33,607 nt of DNA, taken from Ophiothrix spiculata (Eukaryota > Echinodermata > Ophiuroidea > Amphilepidida > Ophiotrichidae). Shown one piece after another: positions 1 through 9,575 of the stretch; the stretch's first letter is position 1, and the number at the start of each line of letters is the position of its first letter. The notes under the pieces were generated by a model, which saw only the letters and a list, made by a program, of their open reading frames with translations, was not told where the DNA came from and did not search any database. The translations under genes were made by a program, and so were the position numbers. Location: assembly GCA_000969725.1 (NCBI GenBank), contig JXSR01S022273.1. One strand, written 5' to 3'.

Positions 1-750
1 TTGTCACTGAACCAGTAACACCCTCAATAAAGAAAGAATAAATAAATAAATAAATTATTAAGCAATTATGAAATTTAGTTTTAGCAGTCTAAGCTTTGCT
101 GGTTTTAGTTGTGGTACTTCAGTCAGTCAGCTAAAAAATAAAACAAAAAAATCAAGGGCTTTCGTATTAACCTTTGATTATAAATATGAATAGATAAAAT
201 GCGAGACCCGGAGGCATTAGCTGCAATTGTAATTTTTGGGGAAAATTACATTGCGTATCAAGATAAATTTTACAATCAAGGTCCACATCATGCAGATATT
301 CAGAACGCCTTACATTCCGGTTTGGGGAAACTTTAAACATGACATTTTGGATAGAAAACAATTGAATTTGTTATTTCTGGCAAAAGTTATTCTGACATCC
401 TTGTTGGCTTGATTGGATACTTTTAATGAGCTTTTGATATAACAGTAAACAAAAATGCAAGTAAGCGATAGAAGTTTTCATCTGGAAATGAAGTAACTTG
501 TCATTTAATGTTTTGATTGCCACCTACTTTTGGTTATTGACCCTTGAATTGAGATCAAGAAATCGGACCAACCCAATTTTTAAGGGCTCCACAAGACTTG
601 TAATAACTTCAGAATTAAACGCTCAAATTTTACGAAACAAAATTCTATTTAAAGCTGAGATTATGTATAATAGCATTTGATAATTGTTTTTATTACATGT
701 AGCCTAATTCTCTCAGAAAAAAATCACAAAAAATCTTGCGTTTTTATTGG
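1..750. other. intergenic A+T-rich sequence, no gene seen
   Basis: A short (AAAT)n run lies at about 39-57. The rest is A+T-rich with short random open frames. The string ACACCCTGTATA near 752-763 resembles tips of some mariner elements, but I cannot find a partner end. Confidence 0.6.
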
Positions 751-960
751 CACACCCTGTATAATATACCTATATAACACATATGAATCTAGCTGAAGTT
801 GGAAGACATCAGGTAAACTCTTAAGTACAAACACGCAACAGGTAAATGTTAATAACAGTGGTCCCAATCGATCGTCACTTTCACAAAATATCAAATGATT
901 GCCATATTAAAATCTTCTTTAGACAGTGCAAACAAAGATCCAGCAGGGCTCCTAAGATCA

Positions 961-1112
961 TGGTCACAATAATGGTACGAACAGCTTACGAGCAGTGTTT
1001 AGTCCGTTTAATAGGACCACGAGCAGTGAGTAAAGCGAGCAGCAAGGGCGTCGCATGGTCCTATTAGATGGATAACACTGCTCGTAAGCTGTTCGTACGA
1101 TTATTGTGACCA
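961..1112. mobile_element. foldback MITE, 152 bp
   Basis: Arms 961-1018 and 1055-1112 are near-perfect reverse complements around a 36-base loop. The ends are TGGTCACAATAA and its complement. It has no coding capacity and is best read as a hairpin-type miniature inverted-repeat transposable element. The 73-residue open frame over it is a by-product. Confidence 0.75.
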
Positions 1113-1524
1113 AGCTATTATCTATACTGCAAAAATTCTATATTTTTGTGATTTTCCATAACGAGTATTCACAGATACTTTATTTAGTTAACAAGGTTGT
1201 GATAACTTGAGAGTCAGACTACATAAGAACAGTGTTCAAACATGGCAGCCAACGGATGATAAATATTACAAGTATTTTGCTTGGTTGAACGTTAATTATT
1301 ACCTTATCAACTCGTATAATTCAACAAGTGATTTTCTGAATGTATATCGCCTTTACTGTTTAGTTATTACATACAAGCATGCCGAAAATGGGTAAATACT
1401 TTGATAAAGTTTCTCTCATAGAGTATGACAATTTGTCAAAACATTTGAAAGAGATGGTATTTGTCAATTTAAAGAGTACATCAGATGGCACATGGTTGAA
1501 TTGGACGAGAGAATACGGTATCTT

Positions 1525-1672
1525 ATATTTGTTGGATTTGATTTGTGAACGCGTATCTGTAGCAAGTACGCACAGGTGTCTGACGCGAGCATACATTTCA
1601 AGGTTATTTTGTGCACGTATATGCTTAAGACTCGGAGTACACGTTCACGAATTAAATCCAACAACTATAATT
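1525..1672. mobile_element. MITE-like inverted repeat, about 148 bp
   Basis: Left arm TTGTTGGATTTGATTTGTGA is mirrored by TTGTTGGATTTAATTCGTGA read on the minus strand at the right end. Open frames on both strands here share the peptide LDLI-ERV because of this symmetry, which argues against a real gene. Confidence 0.6.
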
Positions 1673-1860
1673 CTCATTACTATCAGAGAAATGGCAACAT
1701 GATCAATGTACACACATAATATTATAAAATTTAACTTATTTGAAAGATAAAAACGTGAGTTGGTGGTGTGTGATCATGCCATCTACTTATGGATGAACAC
1801 CTGAGATAAAGTGTCCGTGCATAAAACGATTGCACAAACCTCCAATTGAATGTATGTATG

Positions 1861-1969
1861 GCTTCAAAACTCAACCGGCAGTTGTCTGCCGGTTTTAGGC
1901 GGTTGGCTATTGTTTATTCCAGTCGAACCACCCAGAACCGGCAGCCAACCGCCATTTGATTTTTGAAGC
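1861..1969. mobile_element. short TIR element with internal hairpins, 109 bp
   Basis: Outer ends GCTTCAAAA and TTTTTGAAGC are mirrored. Inside, GGCGGTTGGCT (1899-1909) pairs with AGCCAACCGCC (1943-1953), and a second small hairpin repeats CCGGCAG/CTGCCGG. It is non-coding. Confidence 0.6.
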
Positions 1970-2365
1970 AACCCCTTTAGCCAGTTACCAACTTCAACCC
2001 TCTATTACAAAAAGTGAATTCTGTCCGCCCCATCTTAAATGATTGTATCTTTGGTATCAAAATATAAATATTTCATTTAATACAAACTTCCTATAGTTTT
2101 ATGAAAATTTACAGTTTATAAATGCAAAATTTACAGTTTTATATCATAGAATTCATTACTACATTATACAAGGTGAAAAAATATGCAATAATTGACCATT
2201 TTGGACCTAAATTGTAACAAAGTTTTCATAATTACCACAAAGAATTTAAAATCCTCCATACAATGTTAAGTTTTTGGTATTCATAATGAAAGATACAGAA
2301 TTTCAGGCTGTTCATACAAACTGAAACTTCACACTTATATGTATTCTACAAATATCATTATATTG

Positions 2366-2473
2366 AAGGTTTAGAGCCACAAGGCCGTATTTGCACCTTT
2401 GCTGCACATGCAAATACAGCGTTCTGGCTAATTTGTTGCCCGTGCAAAAATGGCCTTGTGGCTCTCAACCCTT
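2366..2473. mobile_element. short TIR element, 108 bp
   Basis: GAGCCACAAGGCC near the left end is mirrored by GGCCTTGTGGCTC near the right end, with matching flanks AAGGTT and AACCCTT. It is non-coding. Confidence 0.65.
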
Positions 2474-2484
2474 GATATATCGAT

Positions 2485-2745
2485 TTGGTTGAATCGAGCA
2501 GGTCAATAGTTTATGTGTACTATTGCCTGCTCAAAACAAATTGGTAAGTAAAACAAATATTGACTGCTTCTTCATTTTGGCAATAGTTAAAATTATATAC
2601 CAATTGGCTTGATTTGAGCCGGTCAATAGTTGGTTGCTATTGCCCTCTCTAAATCTATTTCCCATCGGTGATCTTGAGACTATATCATACTATTTCCCTC
2701 GACCTTCGGTTTAGGGAAAGAGTATTTAATCTCAAGATCACTTCA
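2485..2745. repeat. cluster of small hairpins
   Basis: Two related hairpins carry GCAGGTCAATAGT (about 2500-2535) and GCCGGTCAATAGT (about 2614-2650), each with a mirrored arm containing CTATTGCC. A third hairpin pairs GATCTTGAGA (2669-2678) with TCTCAAGATC (2733-2742), with the internal pair TTTCCCT/AGGGAAA. They may be fragments of several foldback elements. Confidence 0.55.
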
Positions 2746-2854
2746 GTCTAACAAAGTAAAAACGCAGTTAGTGTAAAGCATATCAATAACAGGCTACTGC
2801 TTTTTACCTTGGAGAAATCCTGCACAAATGAGCAGATGATCAGTTCTTTCATAA

Positions 2855-3142
2855 CTTAATGCTACTTTCATACTCGTGTAGTTTTGCAGCTTGGTCGCTG
2901 CATGACGTATATTTTTTGCAAAAATTCGACGCTTCTGGTTATCGTAGCGGCAAAGCTAGATGTCGCTGAGATAATCGGTATCGGCAAAATGTTGTCACAC
3001 GACAAGATTTTTCAAGTTGAAATGAATTCAACTTTTAGAGCGACATGAAACTGCAAAGCGACAAAACTGCAAAGCTACAAAAGTGTGAAACGAACCAAGC
3101 GACAGAGCTGCAAAGCGACAATAAGTATGAAAGCAGCATAAG
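2855..3142. mobile_element. TIR element, 288 bp
   Basis: The ends are about 45-bp imperfect inverted repeats. Left CTTAATGCTACTTTCATACT matches right CTTATGCTGCTTTCATACTT on the minus strand, and both continue into CTGCAAAGCGAC-like words. That word also recurs internally. It is non-coding. Confidence 0.7.
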
Positions 3143-3630
3143 ACAGTATCTGTTGTATGAAACATATGTACATACAACCTTCCAGCATGGGAGTGGGTTC
3201 AAATGAAATTGCATGCTAATAGGATGTATCTGCTATGCTTTATAAATGCACATACTGCATTTTTACTTTGAAGGGCAGACTTTGTGTTATGTTCAGAATC
3301 AATCTATTAAGTTGATACAACTCAAACTTGTCTTTCACAGAATCTAAGACGTGGTCCATAATGTGTCCAACAGCCATACATAAATTGAAGAAAGACATTG
3401 TGCGCTATCGACAGATTAAAATCCAAAGAATTGGGAAAATAATAACGAGAATTAAGTACACGCACAGTAATTTATAAAATGGTCTGCTGAAATTATACTC
3501 TGAATACATGCCAATTTATATACTGTAACCATTAACATTTTTCGTGCTCAGCTAATCATGAATCATTTTGTTAGTTTTATTTTTCAAGCTCATGAATTTT
3601 TTAAACATGCGTACGTGTACCATTTTCACG
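3143..3630. other. intergenic stretch, nothing recognised
   Basis: A+T-rich sequence without a convincing open frame or clear repeat structure. Confidence 0.5.
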
Positions 3631-3693
3631 GTACATTTTGAGCGCAAATTGCTAGAAAATAAATGTAGTGTGAATAATACAACTTATACAGTA
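3631..3693 (-). repeat. solo inverted copy of the adjacent element's end
   Basis: Read on the minus strand, this starts TACTGTATAAGTTGTATTAT and matches the left end of the element at 3756-3962. The two together form a palindrome around 3694-3755. Confidence 0.6.
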
Positions 3694-3755
3694 ATAGGCA
3701 GCCCAATGACATATATCAGAACATCATCGTCTACTGAAAGATTGCCGACACATGA

Positions 3756-3962
3756 TACTGTATAAGTGGTATTTTTCGCGCTACATTTATTTTCGCGTTT
3801 TTTGCGCAAAATGAGATTAGCGCGAAAATTAATGTGGATTTGTTGCAAATGGAATTCTGTACTTGGACAATGTTCATATTCGCGAAAATAAAACGCGCAA
3901 AATTGTCCAAAATTGGCTGAGCGCGAAAATTAGTGAGCGCGGAAATATTGGCGTTTACAGTA
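3756..3962. mobile_element. TA-type MITE rich in CGCGAAAAT, 207 bp
   Basis: Ends TACTGTA and TACAGTA are complementary, and the inverted repeats extend about 40 bp with shared TTTCCGCGCT/TTTTCGCGCT-like blocks. The word GCGCGAAAAT recurs several times. The TA flanks and tip suggest a Tc1/mariner-type non-autonomous element. The tip resembles that of the element at 19772-19983. Confidence 0.65.
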
Positions 3963-3965
3963 ATT

Positions 3966-4275
3966 GATATCGTAAAGTATCAGGAAATGTGGCAGAGCAA
4001 ATAAAGGGAACAGCCTGTATGTACAGGTCGGAGTGGCCGTCTCTCTTTTGAAGGCCAGACCCCACTGAGCTGTAATATTTGCGGAGACGGGATCGCCACA
4101 CCTTCTCCACAAGTCTGTTACCTTCCCAGAATTGGAAAATGCTGGTACATAATTGACACCTGGGATGAGAGGAGCATATGTTGGTAATCTTCTTGCTAGA
4201 GGACAATACACACACCTCTCACCGGCTTCAAAACCACAATGATTAAGAGATAAGGACCTCTACAGCTAGGCCACA
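3966..4275 (-). mobile_element. tRNA-derived SINE
   Basis: Read on the minus strand, it starts with a tRNA-like head: an A-box-like string (GGCCTAGCTGTAGAGG, about 4271-4256) and a B-box-like string (GGTTTTGAAGCC, 4235-4224). A unique body follows, running down to about 3966. The spacing fits an RNA polymerase III promoter. The two open frames across the body (ending near 3930 and 3955) are not conserved proteins. The family is not named from memory. Confidence 0.6.
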
Positions 4276-4342
4276 CACAGCACGACAACACAACTTTAAT
4301 TTTTAACTACATTTTCATTTTCAGCTGCTGACATTATCATTA

Positions 4343-4697
4343 GGCTTAAAAAAAAAAAATTGTTTGTTTGCCCTCCAGTGAAAGAATTATAATTTTGGGT
4401 CGATCGGTCGGTTGATTTTTTTTTAACTCTGCGCATATATTTTAAAGACTGCACTTATTCCATTATCGTGAATACCAAGCAAATCAAAGATTGTGGGTCA
4501 TTACTTAAGAGTAAATAAGCATTTTATACTACTAAATGTGACTTTATACTGCTAAATTTTACACTTTTGTCAAAAATATTGAGTTTTCATATTTTAGGTG
4601 TTTAATAAAAAAAAAAAAAAAAAAAACGAAAAACCCAACCCAAATTTTTTGCATTTTAGGGTCGGTCGCGGAGGGCAAACAAGCATTTATTTAGGCC
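4343..4697. mobile_element. TTA-flanked TIR element, 355 bp
   Basis: TTA at 4340-4342 and 4698-4700 flank ends beginning GGC(C)TAAA. TIRs share TTGTTTGCCCTCC. The 3-bp TTA duplication and GG-rich tips suggest a PIF/Harbinger (Tourist-like) MITE. A poly-A run (4608-4626) is internal. It lies just past the OSGIN stop codon. Confidence 0.7.
4686..4691 (-). promoter_or_regulatory. candidate OSGIN poly(A) signal AATAAA
   Basis: On the minus strand AATAAA lies about 165 nt after the OSGIN stop and is the first canonical hexamer I see downstream of it. It sits inside the terminal inverted repeat of a transposon (4343-4697). Use of this signal is inferred only from position. Confidence 0.35.
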
Positions 4698-4855
4698 TTA
4701 TTGAGTGTCAAAAGTCAACTGCTGTGTGAAACTGATTTACAAAACTTTTGTATGGCATATTGTATTCAAGTATAATTTCAGCTTAAAATCAGGCAAAAGC
4801 CTGAAAATTCTCATGCAATGCTACCAAAATTCTGTTCCCTGATTTACATATTGCA

Positions 4856-5936
4856 TCACCGTCCCACCTCCTCCTCTGATACCTCATCTTCCGACACCTG
4901 GTAATCATTTTCATGACTTGGAAACTCCTCAATCCACCCATTCTTTATTGCCAAATGTTGCGTGAGAGACAAGCAACCGCCTTGCGCATATCGCACAAAG
5001 TTATCGCCTACTAGAGGCCCTAACGCAAACAATCCTGGTTCCGCTAAACATTCCATGGTAAACGGATTGACATCGATGGGGTTATCTCGACCCGAAATTG
5101 GTTCACCCTTGCGAGTCCCTAAATGCCTTCCCTCATTGGGGAGAAATGATAAATTTGGTCGGTTACCAATCATTACAATAGCGAGAGAAATCTTGCATAT
5201 TCTCTCTGCATCATCTGGTCCTTTTAGACGCACTTGGCGACGCGGCATAAATTCAAGTACCGTATGTTGTTCGTACGCTGTGTACAATCCGTCACGACCC
5301 GTCTTCTTTTTCATCATACATACCATTTTGTGGTACTCAGGATACACAGACTTTGGCAGCTTACCGTATATTATATCAGGGTCATCGGCCTTGCGTCGAA
5401 AAACATGAATTACCGGAATTCCTTCCTTAAGTGCGCATAACACGGCATCAGCTGCATTCAAACCCGATCCTACAACGAGAATAGGATCCGACTTGGGATG
5501 AACTTCGACCTGCTGAACAGCATTATCGAGATCTTTGAGAGTAGTATAAACATACGCTAACGATTCACCTTCTACGTTCAGTCTATTCGGTATCCCAAGC
5601 ATCCCCGTAGCAACGACGACGTTCGGTGTACAAACGGTGAAATCTTGACTACAACCACACGACCCATAAAAATGCTGACCTTTGACCTCGAATAAATTAT
5701 CGCCTTCGAATTTGCGACACCCTTGGCAGGGGATTTCGGGCTCGCCACTTTCGCAATTGATGACGCGCATGCCTTTCAGTCTCCTCACCGACGTGACTTT
5801 TGTTTTTGGTATGAAGTTGTCTGATAGGTCCATTGATTTGACGTATTCTTCGTAATATTTGGCGACTTCGCCGAGAGTTGCTCTGGTTTCAGAAGAGGCT
5901 GATTCAGTCAGGTTGTTATTAGATGCTTCCCTCTCC
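4856..5936 (-). CDS. OSGIN: OSGIN exon D (terminal coding exon)
   Basis: This exon encodes 34 codons before MDLSDNF, then 325 residues, ending in TGA at 4858-4856. The acceptor is a pyrimidine-rich tract ending in CAG at 5939-5937. The first G completes an Arg codon begun in exon C. Counting from the Met at 5833, VVVATG (residues 72-77) is the flavin-monooxygenase-type ATG motif. VVGSGLNAADAV (120-131) is the second Rossmann, NAD(P)-type glycine motif. VIHVFRR and LPKSVYPEYHK (141-169) are family signatures. FALGPLVGDNFVRYAQGG (269-286) is the C-terminal FAD-contacting segment. An acidic tail (SEDEVSEEE) ends the protein. Residues 27-68 hold a cysteine group including CxxC (36-39) and CxC (59-61), in a linker that varies in the family. 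The internal Met is not the true start, because the frame is open upstream and the residues there (VAKYYEEYV) are conserved. Confidence 0.96.
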
Positions 5937-8900
5937 CTGAAAAAAAAAAATTGAAAATTTGATACAAATAAATTAAAAATTAGAAACCACTAAATTAAGC
6001 AAGACATGGTTTTGCTTTATTGGATTACCTCTCTTACTGTCAGTGATGACATCCCGGGGGTTCTCAAGTTTGGCTTTGGTAGGGGTGTGCCGCTGAGAAA
6101 TTTGAAGTACCACCCATGCATATACAAATTTTCAAGAAAAAGGGACCATCCAAATTCCCCAATTTTTTAGTCGAAAGTTGTGCGAAAATTTATTCTAATT
6201 TGGCGCAACTTTCTTGATTTTTGTTTGAAATTTTGCTACCGAAGTTTGCGGCACATCTCCGTGATCACTTTTGTACTAAGTACACCCCCCAAGGGATGAC
6301 ATTAAACATAACAAATTAGAATTTGCAATTTTGATGAGTCTAATAAGCGACCCATAAGTTCAGGTTAATTGGAAAAAAACAAAATTAAGCACAAATCACT
6401 TGAGTTAGTTATAATTTGCTTTATCAAAATATGATGCAATGAAACAAATTAAATGTGTAATTCATGATTATAATGTGATACAAACCTTGGTTCTTTTCAA
6501 GCTAAATAAAAAGAAGAGTACAACATAAATATGTATCAAAATGACACATTTACTCAGTTTTCTTTCATATGCAAGCACATTTGAAAGAATGGTTTGGGGT
6601 CGTAATATATACCAATTGAGGATTCTTATAAGCTAAAAAACTCAATTTTGATAGCGGTGACCTTGAGGATGAAAAGTGGATCATGAATTGCCCCTTTTAA
6701 AACACATTATATTAAAATCAACATTAGGATCAATTAGCAAGTAGGATTCAAAAATAATACAGCCCTATTTTGGATTTTGATGGAAGTCATGATTTGACTT
6801 ATCTTCCCCTCCCCTTGTGATTTTGTCCCAGGGGTGTAACTGCATGGGTATTCTGACCGGGTAACCACTCGTGTCACCAAAAGACTTGAACAGGTCTCGA
6901 GACTTGCAATATAGGGTATCAAAATCGACCTGGTACTCCACAAGTCTCACATAGGGTATCAAACTTGGCTTTTAAGTCCCTGATAGGGTATCAAACTTAT
7001 AAAGAATTGTTAAATTAATGTCAATGGTGCCTTAAATTGCCAATAAAAGTGTTGTTTCAAACACATAGAAACACTTCTTAAAATTGTTCAAATGTTGTAC
7101 AGTTACATTTTACCTATGATTTCTTGTAATAATTATTTTGTCACATTTGCATAGTCTCAGGGTATTCTTTTGAACAGGTATGGTCTCGGATAGGGTATCT
7201 ATCCGAACAGATATGGTAGATAATGGTCTCAGATAGGGTATCATTTTACTCATTTTTGCCAATCTCACATAGGGTTATCTTCAAAACCTGCAGAACTCGG
7301 GTGGTTACCCAGACACAAATATCAGTTCCCCCTGGGATTTTGTGTGTTACAAAATCATAAATACTATCAGCAAACATACTATGCAAACAGAACAAATGCA
7401 AATAGTCAAAATATCTTCATCCGGTTCTCTAGTTCTTACCCGGTGGGTACAAAAAGGGTTATGGGGATGTGCCGCAAATTCAGGCTCAGCCTCTGTCATA
7501 TTTCAATTGGTCCTTTTTCTTTGCAAAATGTGGTATTTTAATGGGTTCTCTTTTCAAAATTTGGCAAAAATTTGGTTTTTGATTAAGTGTGACTCAAAAT
7601 TTTGAAGATTTTGTATATGGATAGGTCCTTTTTACTTGAAAGTTGGTATTTAGATGGGTAGCTTTTAAATTTCCCAGAGGCATGTCTCTACATGTATCCA
7701 AACAAAATTTGAGTACCCCCTGGGTTCTTACAATGAACCAAATAAAATAAAATGTTTAGTAAGCATGAAATGAACATTTGTTTACCATGTACAACCCCTA
7801 ACAGTAACAGTAACAGTAAACACATGATTCTTGGCAAATGAGAGGGTAGGCCTATATAAATATAATATGCAAATCATTTACATTCTTGTAAACTCTTCAA
7901 TTTCAGAAAAGGTTAGAAGTCCTCTTCAAATGGCAATTTAACAAAACTTGTCAGTTAGGTCCTTTTTGAACATATAGGCAGTGAAGTAAATAGGTCCTTT
8001 TTGAAGTAGAATCAGTAATTAAATCTAGACAACCAGAAGTTTATTTTCTTGGAGCAACCAACGTTGCATATGAAACCATCGTCTTTCAGCTGGGTTGTGA
8101 TGTCGACATCGCAACCCAGCTGAAGGGCGATGGTTTCATCCGCAACGTCATTTGCTTCGGGTTATTAGATTTCTGATTGTCTAAATTTAAAATTATTCTT
8201 GAATGAATGACATTACACACAATCATCACATTGTCATTTTACCTGTATGACTGAATCCATTCCTGGAACGTGACCCCTGGTAGTTCCATCCATTTCCCTA
8301 AGCTCAATGTCAACACGGAATCGTCCATTTCCTGCAGAAATACACAAGATAGGAAGGAAAAGATTTTTAATCTCTCTGTGGTTGCATTAAGGTGGTGTCA
8401 GACTAGCTGTCATTGCGGCACAAGACCAAACAATTGGAATTTTGAGTTTTCGTACTGTAGCACGACACATTTGCATATTGCCGCAATGGTCTGTCACAAG
8501 AAAAGTTGAATTAATTCCAACTCAAAATATTGAGTCGTTGCGACCAACACGACAGGGTAATCAATATATCGGCTTGTCGTAAGGCAAGGAGATGCAACAC
8601 GGTCGAGTTTGTGCACTTTAAATTTTTGACGTTACGCTGGTCGTAAAACAACACGACAGGCTAGTCTTAAACCAGCTTTAGACCCTATATGTGACCATTC
8701 ACTACCAACCTCCAGAACACGGACAACATTTATTGTTAAGATAAAATCCCGGCCATTCAGGCAATATTTGTATCATGTATGTCAAATCCAGGCCAAATCC
8801 CGACCCCCTGCTAATCAGGTGAGAAGTTCATGAGGTCAGCGTCTATGAACCTACTATGAACATTTACACAATTCCTTAGCATGAAAACATTTCAAAAGTA

Positions 8901-9523
8901 TACTAGATATTTATTGGTTCTAGATTCATGAATTGAAATGAAGTTGTGAAATTTTACGGCATGCACAGTGTTAAACTTGAAAGGAAATGTGTATGGATAC
9001 ACTCGCGGGCCACTCAGCTATGCGTGAACATAGGTTTACAAAATACCCCCTAAACAAGTTTTAGTTTACCTTGAAGAAGTACCCCTAAACAAGGACTTAG
9101 GTGCAGCTTCACTCAAAATTGTATCCCTAAAAGTTGGATTTTGTAAGGTTTTGAAAACACCCCTATTTGTTGATTTTTTTGTATTTTTGATTTGAAAAAA
9201 CACCCCTATTTGTTGAAAATCATTAATTTTAGACCCCTAAGCAGGAGCAGTGCTTTCTGTGTTGGTCAAAGAAAAATGACCCATTTTTCTGGGTTTTTTC
9301 ATGTATGTGTACACAAATATAACTCAGCAACCCCCCCCCCCCCCTCATCCCCCGGGACTTGAATGCATATGATTCAATATCAAAAGACCATGAGGACCGA
9401 AGGTCTCTGGCTGGACCAAGGCATTTTTTGACAAGTGCATTATGACCCTGACAAATTAAATGTGATAAGAGACATGTAAATTATGTGACTTTACAGCAAC
9501 CGGACTGGCCTCCACTCCCGCAG

Positions 9524-9575
<52 letters not shown>

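Larger units (their letters stand above)
5937..8242 (-). other. OSGIN intron C-D (2.3 kb), repeat-filled
   Basis: This is a GT-AG intron. Most of it is explained by two copies of a dispersed repeat in opposite orientations (6053-6294 and 7438-7724), a TTAA-flanked element (6453-6696), an element with seven TAGGGTATC-like words (6827-7336) and a foldback element (8019-8190). I see no extra exon. Confidence 0.85.

Noticed and set aside
1379-1702. 107-codon open frame on the plus strand
   Set aside because: It overlaps an inverted repeat (1525-1672), and the opposite strand gives a similar peptide, so it reflects symmetry and not coding.
4962-5408. 148-codon plus-strand frame antisense to OSGIN
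   Set aside because: It is a shadow of the conserved OSGIN exon on the other strand, which has clear family motifs.
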